Positions 1 to 8,243 of a stretch of DNA of 64,000 bases are shown piece after piece; the first letter of the stretch is position 1, and each line of letters starts with the position of its first letter. Source of the stretch: Skermanella mucosa (GTDB lineage Bacteria > Pseudomonadota > Alphaproteobacteria > Azospirillales > Azospirillaceae); contig NZ_CP086106.1 of assembly GCF_016765655.2 (NCBI RefSeq), forward strand, positions 3,034,501-3,098,500, in the 5' to 3' direction. The translations under genes were made by a program, and so were the position numbers. The notes beneath the pieces are model-generated. The model was not told where the DNA came from and ran no database searches. It saw nothing but the letters and a program-made list of their open reading frames with translations.

Positions 1-15
1 CCCCTGGACCCTGTC

Positions 16-40
16 CCCTCGCCCTTTTCGGGGGCGAGGG
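16..40 (+). terminator. Hairpin just before the first ABC permease gene
   Basis: A 9-bp perfect stem (16-24 with 32-40) has a 7-base TTTTCGG loop and no U-tract. It sits about 25 bases before the permease start. It could be the terminator of a gene upstream of the window. It could also be the hairpin often found between the binding-protein gene and permease genes of ABC operons, which limits downstream expression and protects the upstream message. Confidence 0.45.
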
Positions 41-64
41 CGAGGATACGCAAAGGAACGTCCC

Positions 65-1006
65 TTGCTGGCTTACATGGCGCGGCGTCTCGCCGTCAGC
101 ATCCCGACCCTGCTGCTGATCTCCATGCTCGTCTTCTCGCTCCAACTCCTCCTGCCCGGCGACCCGGCGCTCGCCATCGCCGGGGAGGAGCGCAGCCCGG
201 AGGTGCTGGAGGCGATCCGCGAGCGGTACCACCTGAACGACCCCGTGCCGGTCCAGTACTGGTACTGGCTGACCGGCGTGCTGTCCGGCGACATGGGTGA
301 ATCGATCCGCAGCCGCATGCCGGTGACCGAGCTGATCCTGAGCAAGCTGCCGGTCACCATCCAGCTCGCCGTCATGGCGATGATCATAGCGCTGGCGATC
401 GGCATCCCGGCCGGCATCGTGTCCGCCGTCCGCAAGGGCTCCGGCTGGGATGTCGGGGCCAACGTGGTGGCCCTGTCCGGTATCTCGATCCCCAATTTCT
501 GGCTCGGCATCATGCTGATCATGCTGGTATCGGTGCAGTGGGGCCTGCTGCCGGCATCCGGCTACGCCAACCCGCTGGAAGACCCGATCCGCAACATCCA
601 GACCATGATCATGCCGGCCTTCGTGCTGGGCACCGGCATCGCCGCGATCATGATGCGGCACACCCGCAGCGCGATGCTCTCGTCGCTCCGCGCCGACTAT
701 GTCCGCACCGCCCGCGCCAAGGGGCTGTCGGAGCGGGTCGTGGTGCTTCGCCACGCGCTCCGCAACGCGCTGATCCCGGTCGTCACCCTGGGCACGCTCC
801 AGCTCGGCGAACTGCTGTCGGGCGCCGTACTGACCGAGCAGATCTTCACCATCCCCGGCTTCGGCAAGCTGATCGTGGACGCCGTGTTCAACCGCGACTA
901 CGCGGTCGTGCAGGGCGTCGTCCTGTTCACCGGCACCGCCTTCATCCTGATGAACCTGCTGGCCGACATGCTGTATTTCCTGCTGAACCCGCGGCTTCGC
1001 GCCTGA
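65..1006 (+). CDS. ABC transporter permease, DppB/GsiC family (peptide/nickel type)
   Basis: This is an inner-membrane permease of a dipeptide, oligopeptide or nickel ABC importer, 313 aa and full length for the family. The N-terminal segment at about residues 10-30 is hydrophobic, and further membrane spans lie at about 100-120, 135-160, 180-200 and 280-305. The cytoplasmic EAA loop that contacts the ATPase is at about 211-238 (DYVRTARAKGLSE, then HALRNALIP). I chose the TTG at 65 because AAAGGA lies about 8 bases upstream and family members begin MLxYxxRRL; an ATG at 77 is the alternative. It is followed 14 bases later by a DppC-type permease. The binding protein and ATPases would lie outside the window. 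The substrate is not readable from sequence. Confidence 0.93.
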   Translation: MLAYMARRLAVSIPTLLLISMLVFSLQLLLPGDPALAIAGEERSPEVLEAIRERYHLNDPVPVQYWYWLTGVLSGDMGESIRSRMPVTELILSKLPVTIQLAVMAMIIALAIGIPAGIVSAVRKGSGWDVGANVVALSGISIPNFWLGIMLIMLVSVQWGLLPASGYANPLEDPIRNIQTMIMPAFVLGTGIAAIMMRHTRSAMLSSLRADYVRTARAKGLSERVVVLRHALRNALIPVVTLGTLQLGELLSGAVLTEQIFTIPGFGKLIVDAVFNRDYAVVQGVVLFTGTAFILMNLLADMLYFLLNPRLRA

Positions 1007-1020
1007 GGGAGGGCACCGCC

Positions 1021-1899
1021 ATGAGCATCACCAACGCGGTCGCGACCGCACCCCCCGCCGCCTGGTACCGGTCGCGCGTCTGGCGGAAGCTGGGCCGCAA
1101 CCGGACGGCGCTGGCCGGCGGCGTCATCGTGCTGCTGTTCGTCCTGATGGCGATCGCGGCCCCGCTGATCGCCCCCTACGAACCCAACGTGTCGAGCTGG
1201 CTGACCGTCCGAAAGCCGCCCAGCGCCGCCCACTGGATGGGCACCGACGATGTCGGCCGGGACGTCATGTCCAGGCTGATCCACGGCAGCCGGGCCTCGC
1301 TGTCCGCCGGCATCATCTCGGTCGTCATCGCCCTCGCGATCGGCGTGCCGCTGGGCGTCGTCTCCGGCTACTACGGCGGCTGGCTGGACGCCGTGATCTC
1401 CCGGGTGACGGAGGCGGTGCTGGCCTGCCCGTTCCTGATCCTGGCGATCGCGCTGGCGGCCTTCCTCGGCCCCAGCCTGACCAACGCCATGATCGCGATC
1501 GGCATCTCCGCCGCCCCGATCTTCGCCAGGCTCGCGCGCGGACAGGTGCTGTCGGTCAAGACCGAGGACTATGTCCAGGGCGCCCGCGCGGTCGGCTGCT
1601 CCGACCTGCGGATCATCCGCCGCTACATCCTGCCCAACATCTTCCCGCCGCTGCTGGTCCAGTCCACCCTGACCATCGCCACCGCGATCATCGCGGAGGC
1701 CAGCCTGTCCTTCCTCGGCCTCGGCCAGCAGCCGCCCGACCCGAGCTGGGGCAGCATGCTCAACACCGCCAAGAACTTCATCACCCAGGCGCCCTGGATG
1801 GCGATCTGGCCGGGCATCGCGATCTTCGTGGTGGTGTTCGGCTTCAACATCCTGGGTGACGGGCTGCGCGACGCCCTCGACCCGCGCGACAGCCGCTGA
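1021..1899 (+). CDS. ABC transporter permease, DppC/GsiD family
   Basis: This is the second permease of the same peptide-type importer, 292 aa. The start is the ATG at 1021, preceded by GAGGGAGGG; the reading frame stays open upstream only as antiframe of the previous gene. The N-terminal cytoplasmic stretch and first helix (VIVLLFVLMAIAAPLIAPY) fit the OppC N-terminal domain. The family signature near GTDDVGRDVMSRL is present. The EAA loop (DYVQGARAVGCSD, then YILPN) lies in the second half. It pairs with the DppB-like protein to form the heteromeric channel and is followed 29 bases later by a gamma-glutamyltransferase homologue, suggesting uptake of gamma-glutamyl or other peptides. That substrate link is inference. 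Confidence 0.93.
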   Translation: MSITNAVATAPPAAWYRSRVWRKLGRNRTALAGGVIVLLFVLMAIAAPLIAPYEPNVSSWLTVRKPPSAAHWMGTDDVGRDVMSRLIHGSRASLSAGIISVVIALAIGVPLGVVSGYYGGWLDAVISRVTEAVLACPFLILAIALAAFLGPSLTNAMIAIGISAAPIFARLARGQVLSVKTEDYVQGARAVGCSDLRIIRRYILPNIFPPLLVQSTLTIATAIIAEASLSFLGLGQQPPDPSWGSMLNTAKNFITQAPWMAIWPGIAIFVVVFGFNILGDGLRDALDPRDSR

Positions 1900-1928
1900 A
1901 CGAAGAAAACCAAAGGGAATCGCTCATA

Positions 1929-3722
1929 ATGTTCACCACCCGTCCGGAAATCCTCGGCACCTTCGGCGCCGTCACCTCGACCCACTGGCTGGCCTCAGCC
2001 GCCGGCATGGCGGTGCTGGAGAAGGGCGGCAACGCCTTCGACGCCGCCGTGGCTACCGGCTTCGTCCTCCAGATCGTCGAGCCGCACCTGAACGGGCCGG
2101 CCGGCGAGGTGCCGATCCTGATCTACAACGCGTCGGAGGACCGGGTCCGAGTGATCTGCGGCCAAGGCACCGCGCCGGGCGCCGCGACGATCCAGGCCTA
2201 TCGCGACCAGGGCCTGTCGCTGATCCCCGGCACCGGCCTGCTCGCCGCCGTGGTCCCCGGCGCGTTCGACGCCTGGCTCACCATGCTGCGCGACCACGGC
2301 ACCATGGAGCTGGCCGACGTGCTGGAGCCGGCGATCTACTACGCCGAGACCGGCCATCCCATGCTGGCCCGCGTCTCCCAGTCGATCGACACGGTCAGCG
2401 CCATGTTCCGGGAGGACTGGCCGACCTCCGCCGCGACCTGGCTGCCGAACGGCGAGGTGCCGAAGCCGGGCGCCCTGTTCCGCAACGAGCGCCTGGCCGC
2501 CACGTACAAGCGGCTGGTGCGCGAGGCCCAGGGGCCGACCCGCGAGTCCCGCATCCAGGCCGCCCGCGACCAGTTCTACCGCGGCTTCGTGGCCGAGGCG
2601 ATCGACGGCTTCTGCCGGACCAACGAGGTCATGGACGTCTCCGGCCGCCGCCACCGCGGGCTGCTGAGCGGGCAGGACATGGCCGGCTGGAAGGCGACCT
2701 ACGAGGACCCGCTGACCTACGACTACCGCAACTACACCGTCTGCAAGACCGGCCCCTGGGGCCAGGGTCCCGTCTTCCTCCAGCAGATCGCGTTGCTGAA
2801 GGGCTTCGACCTCGACAGCATGGACCCGAACGGCCCCGACTTCATCCATACCGTGATCGAGTGCATGAAGCTCGCCTTCGCCGACCGGGAGGCCTATTAC
2901 GGCGATCCCGACTTCGTCGAGGTGCCGGTCGAGACCCTGCTGTCCGACGCCTACAACGACGAGCGCCGCAAGCTGGTCGGCGACACGGCGTCGCTGGAGC
3001 TGCGGCCGGGCCGCATCCCCGGCTTCGAGGGGCAGGCCGACCGGGCGGTTCCCGGCGTCGCGGGCCATGCGGGAAGCGACAGCGGCGCCGGGGCCGGCGA
3101 GCCGACCATGGCGCACCTGTCCGAGCAGCGCGGCGAGCGGCGCGGCGACACCTGCCATATCGACGTGATCGACCGCTGGGGCAACATGGTCTCCGCGACG
3201 CCCAGCGGCGGCTGGCTGCAAAGCTCCCCGATCATCCCGGAGCTGGGCTTCGCCCTGACCAGCCGGGCGCAGATGTTCTGGCTGGAGGAAGGCCTGCCGT
3301 CCAGCCTGGCGCCGGGCAAGCGCCCGCGTACGACGCTGACCCCGTCCATGGCGCTGCGCGACGGCAAGCCCTACATGGCGTTCGGTACCCCGGGCGGCGA
3401 CCAGCAGGACCAGTGGCAGCCGATCTTCTTCCTGCGCCATGTCCATTACGGCCTGAACCTGCAGGAGACGATCGACCAGCCGCTGTTCCACACCGACCAT
3501 TTCCCCGGCTCGTTCTATCCGCGCGCCAGCCGTCCGGGCAGCCTTTCGGTGGAGGCGAACCTGCCCGCCTCGACCATTGAGGAATTGCTGCGGCGCGGGC
3601 ATAACGTCGAAGTAATGCCGGAATGGTCGATCGGCCGTCTGTGCGCTGCATCCCGGGAGCATGGCATCATCAAGGCGGCGGCGACGCCGCGCCTGATGCA
3701 GGCCTACGCGATCGGGCGTTAA
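1929..3722 (+). CDS. Gamma-glutamyltransferase family protein (Ntn-hydrolase)
   Basis: Protein of 597 aa homologous to gamma-glutamyltransferases, which self-cleave to expose an N-terminal Thr that transfers or hydrolyses gamma-glutamyl groups such as those of glutathione. The expected nucleophile is Thr408 in GDTCHIDVIDRWGN. The oxyanion/binding GTPGGD motif is at about 486-491. The N-terminal half carries the usual MAVLEKGGNAFDAAVA signature. No signal peptide is visible, so unlike classical periplasmic GGT it may be cytoplasmic, acting on peptides brought in by the two permeases directly upstream in the same orientation. The Gly-rich insert at 380-392, just before the processing site, is unusual and acidic/serine rich. 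Members of this subfamily are often annotated only as GGT-like, so the exact substrate is open. Confidence 0.88.
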   Translation: MFTTRPEILGTFGAVTSTHWLASAAGMAVLEKGGNAFDAAVATGFVLQIVEPHLNGPAGEVPILIYNASEDRVRVICGQGTAPGAATIQAYRDQGLSLIPGTGLLAAVVPGAFDAWLTMLRDHGTMELADVLEPAIYYAETGHPMLARVSQSIDTVSAMFREDWPTSAATWLPNGEVPKPGALFRNERLAATYKRLVREAQGPTRESRIQAARDQFYRGFVAEAIDGFCRTNEVMDVSGRRHRGLLSGQDMAGWKATYEDPLTYDYRNYTVCKTGPWGQGPVFLQQIALLKGFDLDSMDPNGPDFIHTVIECMKLAFADREAYYGDPDFVEVPVETLLSDAYNDERRKLVGDTASLELRPGRIPGFEGQADRAVPGVAGHAGSDSGAGAGEPTMAHLSEQRGERRGDTCHIDVIDRWGNMVSATPSGGWLQSSPIIPELGFALTSRAQMFWLEEGLPSSLAPGKRPRTTLTPSMALRDGKPYMAFGTPGGDQQDQWQPIFFLRHVHYGLNLQETIDQPLFHTDHFPGSFYPRASRPGSLSVEANLPASTIEELLRRGHNVEVMPEWSIGRLCAASREHGIIKAAATPRLMQAYAIGR

Positions 3723-3729
3723 GACAGGG

Positions 3730-3762
3730 GGCTCCCTCCTTCCGGGGAGGAGGGAGCCTTTT
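3730..3762 (+). terminator. Rho-independent terminator after the GGT gene
   Basis: An 11-bp perfect stem (3730-3740 with 3748-3758), a 7-base loop and TTTT at 3759-3762 lie 8 bases after the GGT stop codon. This would end the ABC-permease/GGT transcript. Confidence 0.82.
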
Positions 3763-3792
3763 CAAGGAAGGCCCCACCGTAATGGACTCGAA

Positions 3793-4617
3793 GTGACCCC
3801 GGAGATTACCCAACTCGCCGTCATGGCGGCCGTCCTGCTGGGCGTCGGACTGTTCGGCGGGATTCTCGCCGGCCTGCTGGGCGTCGGCGGCGGTATCGTC
3901 ATCGTTCCCGTGCTCTACCACCTGCTCGACCTGCTCGACATCGACAGCGACGTGGCGATGCAGCTCGCGGTCGGCACGTCGCTCTCCACCATCATCCCGA
4001 CCTCGATCATGTCGATGCGCGCTCACCTGAAGAAGGACGCCGTCGACGTGGCCCTGCTGAAGAGCTGGGGACCCGCCATCGCGTTCGGCGTGGTGATCGG
4101 TGCCGTCCTCATCGGGCTGGTCGAAGGCGAGGTGCTGATCGCGGTGTTCGCCGTCACGGCCGCCGCGGTCGCCCTCCACATGGCGTTCGCGCCGGAGAGC
4201 CTGCGGCTGTCCGACCACCTGCCCGGGGGCATTCCCCGCTTCGGCATCGGCACCCTGATCGGCCTGATCTCCACCATGATGGGGATCGGCGGCGGCACCC
4301 TGACCGTGCCGACGCTGGTGCTGTGCAGCTATCCGATCCGCCGCGCCGTCGGCACCGCCTCCGCGATCGGCCTGATCATCGCCTTCCCAGGCACCATCGG
4401 TGCCATCATCGGCGGCTGGGGCAACGACGAACTGCCGCCCTTCTCGCTCGGCAACGTCAACCTCGTCGCCTTCGCGATCCTCGCCCCCGCCACCATGTTC
4501 GCGGCTCCCTGGGGCGCCAGGATGGCCCACGCCATCGCGACCCGCGCGCTCCGCGCCGTCTTCGCCCTGTTCCTGGGCATCACATCGGCCCGGATGTTCC
4601 TCGACCTGCTGACGTAG
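3793..4617 (+). CDS. Sulfite exporter TauE/SafE family membrane protein
   Basis: Polytopic membrane protein, 274 aa, of the TauE/SafE (DUF81) family. These export sulfite, sulfoacetate or related organic anions. Two homologous halves each contain a glycine-rich helix start (GLLGVGGGIVIVPVL near residues 28-42 and STMMGIGGGTLTVPTL near 156-171), which is the internal repeat signature of the family. Several helices of 20 residues fill the sequence. The start is GTG at 3793; the in-frame alternatives are absent and a nearby ATG at 3782 runs into a stop after four codons. It is isolated between a terminator and a terminal hairpin, so it is probably monocistronic. The transported compound cannot be inferred. 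Confidence 0.88.
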   Translation: MTPEITQLAVMAAVLLGVGLFGGILAGLLGVGGGIVIVPVLYHLLDLLDIDSDVAMQLAVGTSLSTIIPTSIMSMRAHLKKDAVDVALLKSWGPAIAFGVVIGAVLIGLVEGEVLIAVFAVTAAAVALHMAFAPESLRLSDHLPGGIPRFGIGTLIGLISTMMGIGGGTLTVPTLVLCSYPIRRAVGTASAIGLIIAFPGTIGAIIGGWGNDELPPFSLGNVNLVAFAILAPATMFAAPWGARMAHAIATRALRAVFALFLGITSARMFLDLLT

Positions 4618-4645
4618 GTCGGCCTCGGCCGAAGGCCGACCTACG
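4613..4645 (+). terminator. Hairpin overlapping the TauE/SafE stop codon
   Basis: A 13-bp perfect stem (4613-4625 with 4633-4645) has a 7-base loop. The TAG stop of the exporter gene lies inside the left arm. No U-tract follows, so it is a transcript-end or RNA-stability hairpin rather than a classical terminator. Confidence 0.55.
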
Positions 4646-4767
4646 CCGCGGGCACGCAGCTCCTGACCTAATTTTGTCACAGCTTCCGGTCTCGCAGGCA
4701 ATCCTTCGTCAACTTTGGATCGTCACCCTTAAGGTCCGACGCCAAAGTAGCAGACGAAGGACCGACC

Positions 4768-5955
4768 GTGCACTCAGCCATGCCCTCCACGCCGCCCACC
4801 AACCTGTCGCTGGCCGATGTCGCGCGTCTGATGGATCAGCCCTCGGTCGCCAATCGGATCGATACGGCCGGCAAGGTCGCGGAACAGATCCGCCAGGGCG
4901 GGCTTTCCGGGTCGGCCGCCGACATGGCCGCCGACATCCTGATGCGTTTCGCGCAGGATGCCGAGATCGCGGTCCGCCAAGCCGTCGCCTGGCAGTTCCG
5001 GAACAACGACCGTCTGCCGGAATCCCTCGCGATCCATCTGGCCGAGGACGTGGCGGAGGTGGCGGCCCCCGTGCTGAGCCACCATGCCGGCTTCGAGGAC
5101 GCCTTCCTGACAACCCTGATCGGCAAGGGCGACCAGCGCAAGATGGAGGCGATCGCCGGACGGCCCCGCCTGTCCACCGTGGTCTCAGATGCCCTGATCG
5201 ACGCCGGCGACGTGGCGGTCGTGTCCTGCCTGCTGGCCAATTCGGGCGCCGAGATCGCGCCGGACGGGTTCGGCCGCATCGTGGACCGGCACGGCGACCA
5301 CCAGTCGGTGGCGACGATGGTCGCCCAGCATCCGATGCTGCCGGCGCCCGTCGCCTGGAAGCTGCTGGGCCGGGTTTCGGCTGCGGTCATGCGCGACCTC
5401 GCCAAGCGCCACAAGATCCCGGACATGGTGCTCGAACGCTGCATCACCCGCGGCCGGGAAGCCGCCATGATGATGATGATCCGTCCCATGCTGGCCGACG
5501 GCGCGCATCTGCGGGGCTTCCTGGAGCAGATGCACTGGCAGCGCCAGCTGACCACCGACCTGCTGTTCCGCATGCTGTGCGCCGGCGACCTGGAGGCCTT
5601 CATCACCGGGATGGCCGTCCGCTGCGGCGTCACCCGCGAAGCCGCGGCGGTCATGGTGATGGACGAGCGCCCGGCGGGCCTCCGCGCCGCCTTCGACCAG
5701 GCCGGCATGAAGGCCTGGCTGATGGAACCCTTCCGCATCGCCCTGGGCGTCGCGCGGCGCTGGCCCCGGGCGACGCTGGCCAGCCGCCGCCGCGATTTCC
5801 AGATCGAGGTGCTGGCCCGCGTCTTCGCCGAGTGCGCCGACACCGAGGAGCGCGACGTCAGCGACCTGATCCTCCAGGTCTTCGACCTGAGGGGCGACCG
5901 CTCCGTCGCCGAGGCCCGGGACCGGCTCAACCTGCCGTCTCCCGGCGTCCGATAA
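4768..5955 (+). CDS. DUF2336 domain-containing protein
   Basis: Soluble, helix-rich protein of 395 aa matching the DUF2336 family, common in Rhodospirillales and without an established function. The sequence is built of HEAT-like alpha repeats (for example LAIHLAEDVAEVAAPVLSHH and LLGRVSAAVMRDLAKRHKI), suggesting a protein-interaction scaffold. It has no signal peptide or membrane segment. The GTG start at 4768 has GAAGG at a spacing of 8; an ATG four codons later is possible. The next gene encodes a membrane-anchored AAA-like protein 67 bases on, so the two may be co-transcribed. Confidence 0.8.
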   Translation: MHSAMPSTPPTNLSLADVARLMDQPSVANRIDTAGKVAEQIRQGGLSGSAADMAADILMRFAQDAEIAVRQAVAWQFRNNDRLPESLAIHLAEDVAEVAAPVLSHHAGFEDAFLTTLIGKGDQRKMEAIAGRPRLSTVVSDALIDAGDVAVVSCLLANSGAEIAPDGFGRIVDRHGDHQSVATMVAQHPMLPAPVAWKLLGRVSAAVMRDLAKRHKIPDMVLERCITRGREAAMMMMIRPMLADGAHLRGFLEQMHWQRQLTTDLLFRMLCAGDLEAFITGMAVRCGVTREAAAVMVMDERPAGLRAAFDQAGMKAWLMEPFRIALGVARRWPRATLASRRRDFQIEVLARVFAECADTEERDVSDLILQVFDLRGDRSVAEARDRLNLPSPGVR

Positions 5956-6022
5956 TCCTAACGAAGGGGTTAATACGGCCTTGTCATTCCGTTCGGACCG
6001 ACGGTTGGGCTAATAACCCCGG

Positions 6023-7384
6023 ATGACCAGCCCACGACCCGAAGCGCTCCCTGGCGGGCGACCGATGACGAGCGGCATACGAATCATACCCCATGGCATC
6101 GCCCCGCCTCAGGAACCCGCACCCGATCCGCTGATGCAACGGGATGCGGTGTTCAACGCCGTGCTGATGGCCGTGATGGCGGGCCGGCGGGTGATGGTCG
6201 TGTCCGATGCCGGTGCGGATGCCGGCAGGGCGCTGGGCCGCCGCCTGGCCGGCCACATGAACTCGTCCTGCGGCCTGGGGCTGGTGGCGACCGCCCATCG
6301 CGGCGCCACCGTCGAAGATCTGCTCATGCAGGTATCGTCCGACCTGGGCGCCGGAGAGTCCCACGACCTGGAACAGTTGGCGCTGGCGCTGGAACGCGGG
6401 CTGGAAGCCGCCGGATCGGGCCTGCTGGTCGTCCTGGACGCGCACCTGCTCGACGTCGGCACCGTGACCGACCTGTTCGAGCTGTCCGGAAGCGATACCG
6501 ACGACGGCCTCTACATGCAGGTCCTGCTGGCCGGAAGCCCGGCACTGGACCAGCTTTTCGACCGGCCTGCCCTGGCCGGCGCCGCCCGGCAGGTGGCAAG
6601 CGCGCGATGGAGCATCGGGCAGGCTGCGCCCGAACCCTCGCCGGAGCCCGCTCCCGGCATTTATCCGAATCCCGCACCTGCCCGCCCGGCACCGGCAGCG
6701 GAGCCGCGGCCGCCGGTCGGCGGGGCTCCCGCCCGACCCGCGTTCCGGCCCATTCCCCTGCACATGCTTGAACCCGATCCGCCGCCGCCCGATCGTCGGG
6801 GGCTTCGATGGGCGGTCGCGGGATTCCTGGTCCTCCTGGCGTTCGGCGCCGGTTTCGTGACCAACGCCCTGTGGCCGGAGGCGCCCCGTTCCACGGCCGA
6901 TCTGCTGGACGGCGACGGGCGGTCGGCGCTGACGGCCGGCTTGCCGTCCCCGCCGCCGACGCCGTCTTTCCCGCAGGCGGCTCCCGGAATCCTGCCGGCC
7001 GAGCCCGCGCCGCAGCCTGCCGCGACCGAACTCCCGCCCGAATGGGATCAGCCGGCCGCCCAGCGTCCGCAGCAGCCGGCGCAGCCCCGGAGCGCGGCGA
7101 CCCAGCCGAAGGCGCCGGAACGGCCCGGTGCATCCGCCGCTCCGGCTCCCGCGGATGCGCGCCCCGTCGTGGCGCCCCCCGTCCGGCTGACGCCGCCGCC
7201 GCCACCTCCCGAACCGGCCCCGCGCCGGCAGGTCGCCCAGCAGCCGGCCGCGCCCCGCGACGTCTGCGCCGAGGGGGCCGGCGGCCGGGCGGCGCGCGAC
7301 GCGTCCCTGTCCGGCTTTGCCGAGGGGTTCATGTCGGACCTGAAGAGCCTCGGCCGCTGCCTCGGCAGCCTCGCCCAGCCGTGA
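6023..7384 (+). CDS. Membrane-anchored degenerate AAA (ExeA/DamX-like) proline-rich protein
   Basis: Protein of 453 aa with three parts. Residues about 35-200 look like the ExeA/GspA/DamX ATPase fold: there is a Walker-B-like strand (LLVVLDAH, 134-141) and a sensor-like LAGSPALDQLF. The Walker A position (VVSDAGADAGRA, 59-70) lacks the GK[ST] needed for nucleotide binding. One transmembrane helix follows at about 262-284. The rest, about 285-420, is a Pro/Ala-rich periplasmic tether ending in a short segment with two cysteines. In DamX-type proteins such architecture ends in a peptidoglycan-binding SPOR domain; none is visible here. Start choice is weak: ATG 6023 has no clear ribosome site, and ATG 6065 is an alternative. 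A cell-envelope role is inference. Confidence 0.7.
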   Translation: MTSPRPEALPGGRPMTSGIRIIPHGIAPPQEPAPDPLMQRDAVFNAVLMAVMAGRRVMVVSDAGADAGRALGRRLAGHMNSSCGLGLVATAHRGATVEDLLMQVSSDLGAGESHDLEQLALALERGLEAAGSGLLVVLDAHLLDVGTVTDLFELSGSDTDDGLYMQVLLAGSPALDQLFDRPALAGAARQVASARWSIGQAAPEPSPEPAPGIYPNPAPARPAPAAEPRPPVGGAPARPAFRPIPLHMLEPDPPPPDRRGLRWAVAGFLVLLAFGAGFVTNALWPEAPRSTADLLDGDGRSALTAGLPSPPPTPSFPQAAPGILPAEPAPQPAATELPPEWDQPAAQRPQQPAQPRSAATQPKAPERPGASAAPAPADARPVVAPPVRLTPPPPPPEPAPRRQVAQQPAAPRDVCAEGAGGRAARDASLSGFAEGFMSDLKSLGRCLGSLAQP

Positions 7385-7403
7385 CCGGTGCCGGGCGGCC
7401 TGT

Positions 7404-8189
7404 CTAACGGCCGCGGAACACCGGCTTGCGCTTTTCCATGAAGGCGCGCCTGCCCTCGGTGTAATCCTCGCTGGCGAAGCAGCCGCGCACCAGGCGTTCG
7501 CACATCTCGGCGTCGGGTTCGCCCGCCGGCTTGCCCAGTTCCTCGATCATCAGCTTGACCGAGCGCACGGTGAGCGGCGCGTTGTCGGCGATGGTGGCGC
7601 AGGTCTCCGCCACGGCGCGGTCCAGGTCGCCGTCCGGCACCATCCGGTTGATCAGGCCGATCCGCATCGCCTCCTCCGCCGGAAAGCGCCGGGCGGTGAA
7701 GAAGATCTCCTTCGCGAAGGCCGGCCCGACCAGGTCGTGCAGCCGCTTGACCCCGCTGAAGCGGTAGCCCAGGCCCAGCCGTCCGGCCGGAATGGCGAAG
7801 GTCGAGCCTTCCGCCGCGATCCGGATGTCGCAGCTGATCGCGACCCCCAGGCCGCCGCCGATGCAATAGCCCCGGATCATGGCGATCGTCGGCTTCGCCA
7901 CCGTCTGAAGCGCCCGCATCGATCCCTCGGCCAAGTCCTCGTAGGCCAGCACGGCCTCTTCCGAGGAGCGCATCTCCTCGAACTCGGAAATGTCCGCGCC
8001 GGAGATGAAGGCCTTGTCGCCGGCCCCGCGCAGCACGATGACCTTGACGTCCTCGTTGGCCTCGAACCGGGCGAGCGCCTCCGGCAGGGCCTGCCACATC
8101 TCGACCTTCAGAGCATTGTGGCGTTCCGGGTTCGAGAAGGTGATCCAGCCGATCGGCCCCTGCCGTTCGGCGATCAAGCGGTCGGTCAT
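7404..8189 (-). CDS. Enoyl-CoA hydratase/isomerase (crotonase) family protein
   Basis: Crotonase-fold protein, 261 aa, full length. The two oxyanion-hole segments are clear: KAFISGADISEF (about 58-69) and GYCIGGGLG (about 106-114). Family members hydrate or isomerise CoA thioesters in fatty-acid, phenylacetate or amino-acid breakdown. The usual second catalytic Glu of enoyl-CoA hydratase (near GRLGLGYRFSG) is not obvious, so the enzyme could be an isomerase or a divergent hydratase, and I would not assign a substrate. It is convergent with the AAA-like gene, with 19 bases between the stops. An Hpt signalling gene lies upstream on the same strand. Confidence 0.88.
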   Translation of the reverse strand: MTDRLIAERQGPIGWITFSNPERHNALKVEMWQALPEALARFEANEDVKVIVLRGAGDKAFISGADISEFEEMRSSEEAVLAYEDLAEGSMRALQTVAKPTIAMIRGYCIGGGLGVAISCDIRIAAEGSTFAIPAGRLGLGYRFSGVKRLHDLVGPAFAKEIFFTARRFPAEEAMRIGLINRMVPDGDLDRAVAETCATIADNAPLTVRSVKLMIEELGKPAGEPDAEMCERLVRGCFASEDYTEGRRAFMEKRKPVFRGR

Positions 8190-8243
8190 GCGTTTCCCCT
8201 GAAAAGCGGTCTGTCTGCCGGTGCTGTCCGGACGACCTTACAG

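Noticed and set aside
538-1020. N-terminal extension of the DppC-like permease to position 538
   Set aside because: The upstream frame is an Arg/Pro/His-rich antiframe of the first permease; ATG 1021 has a good ribosome site and a standard N-terminus.
1995-3662. A 555-codon minus-strand frame across the GGT gene
   Set aside because: Same explanation: antisense shadow of a high-GC coding region, no ribosome site or motifs.
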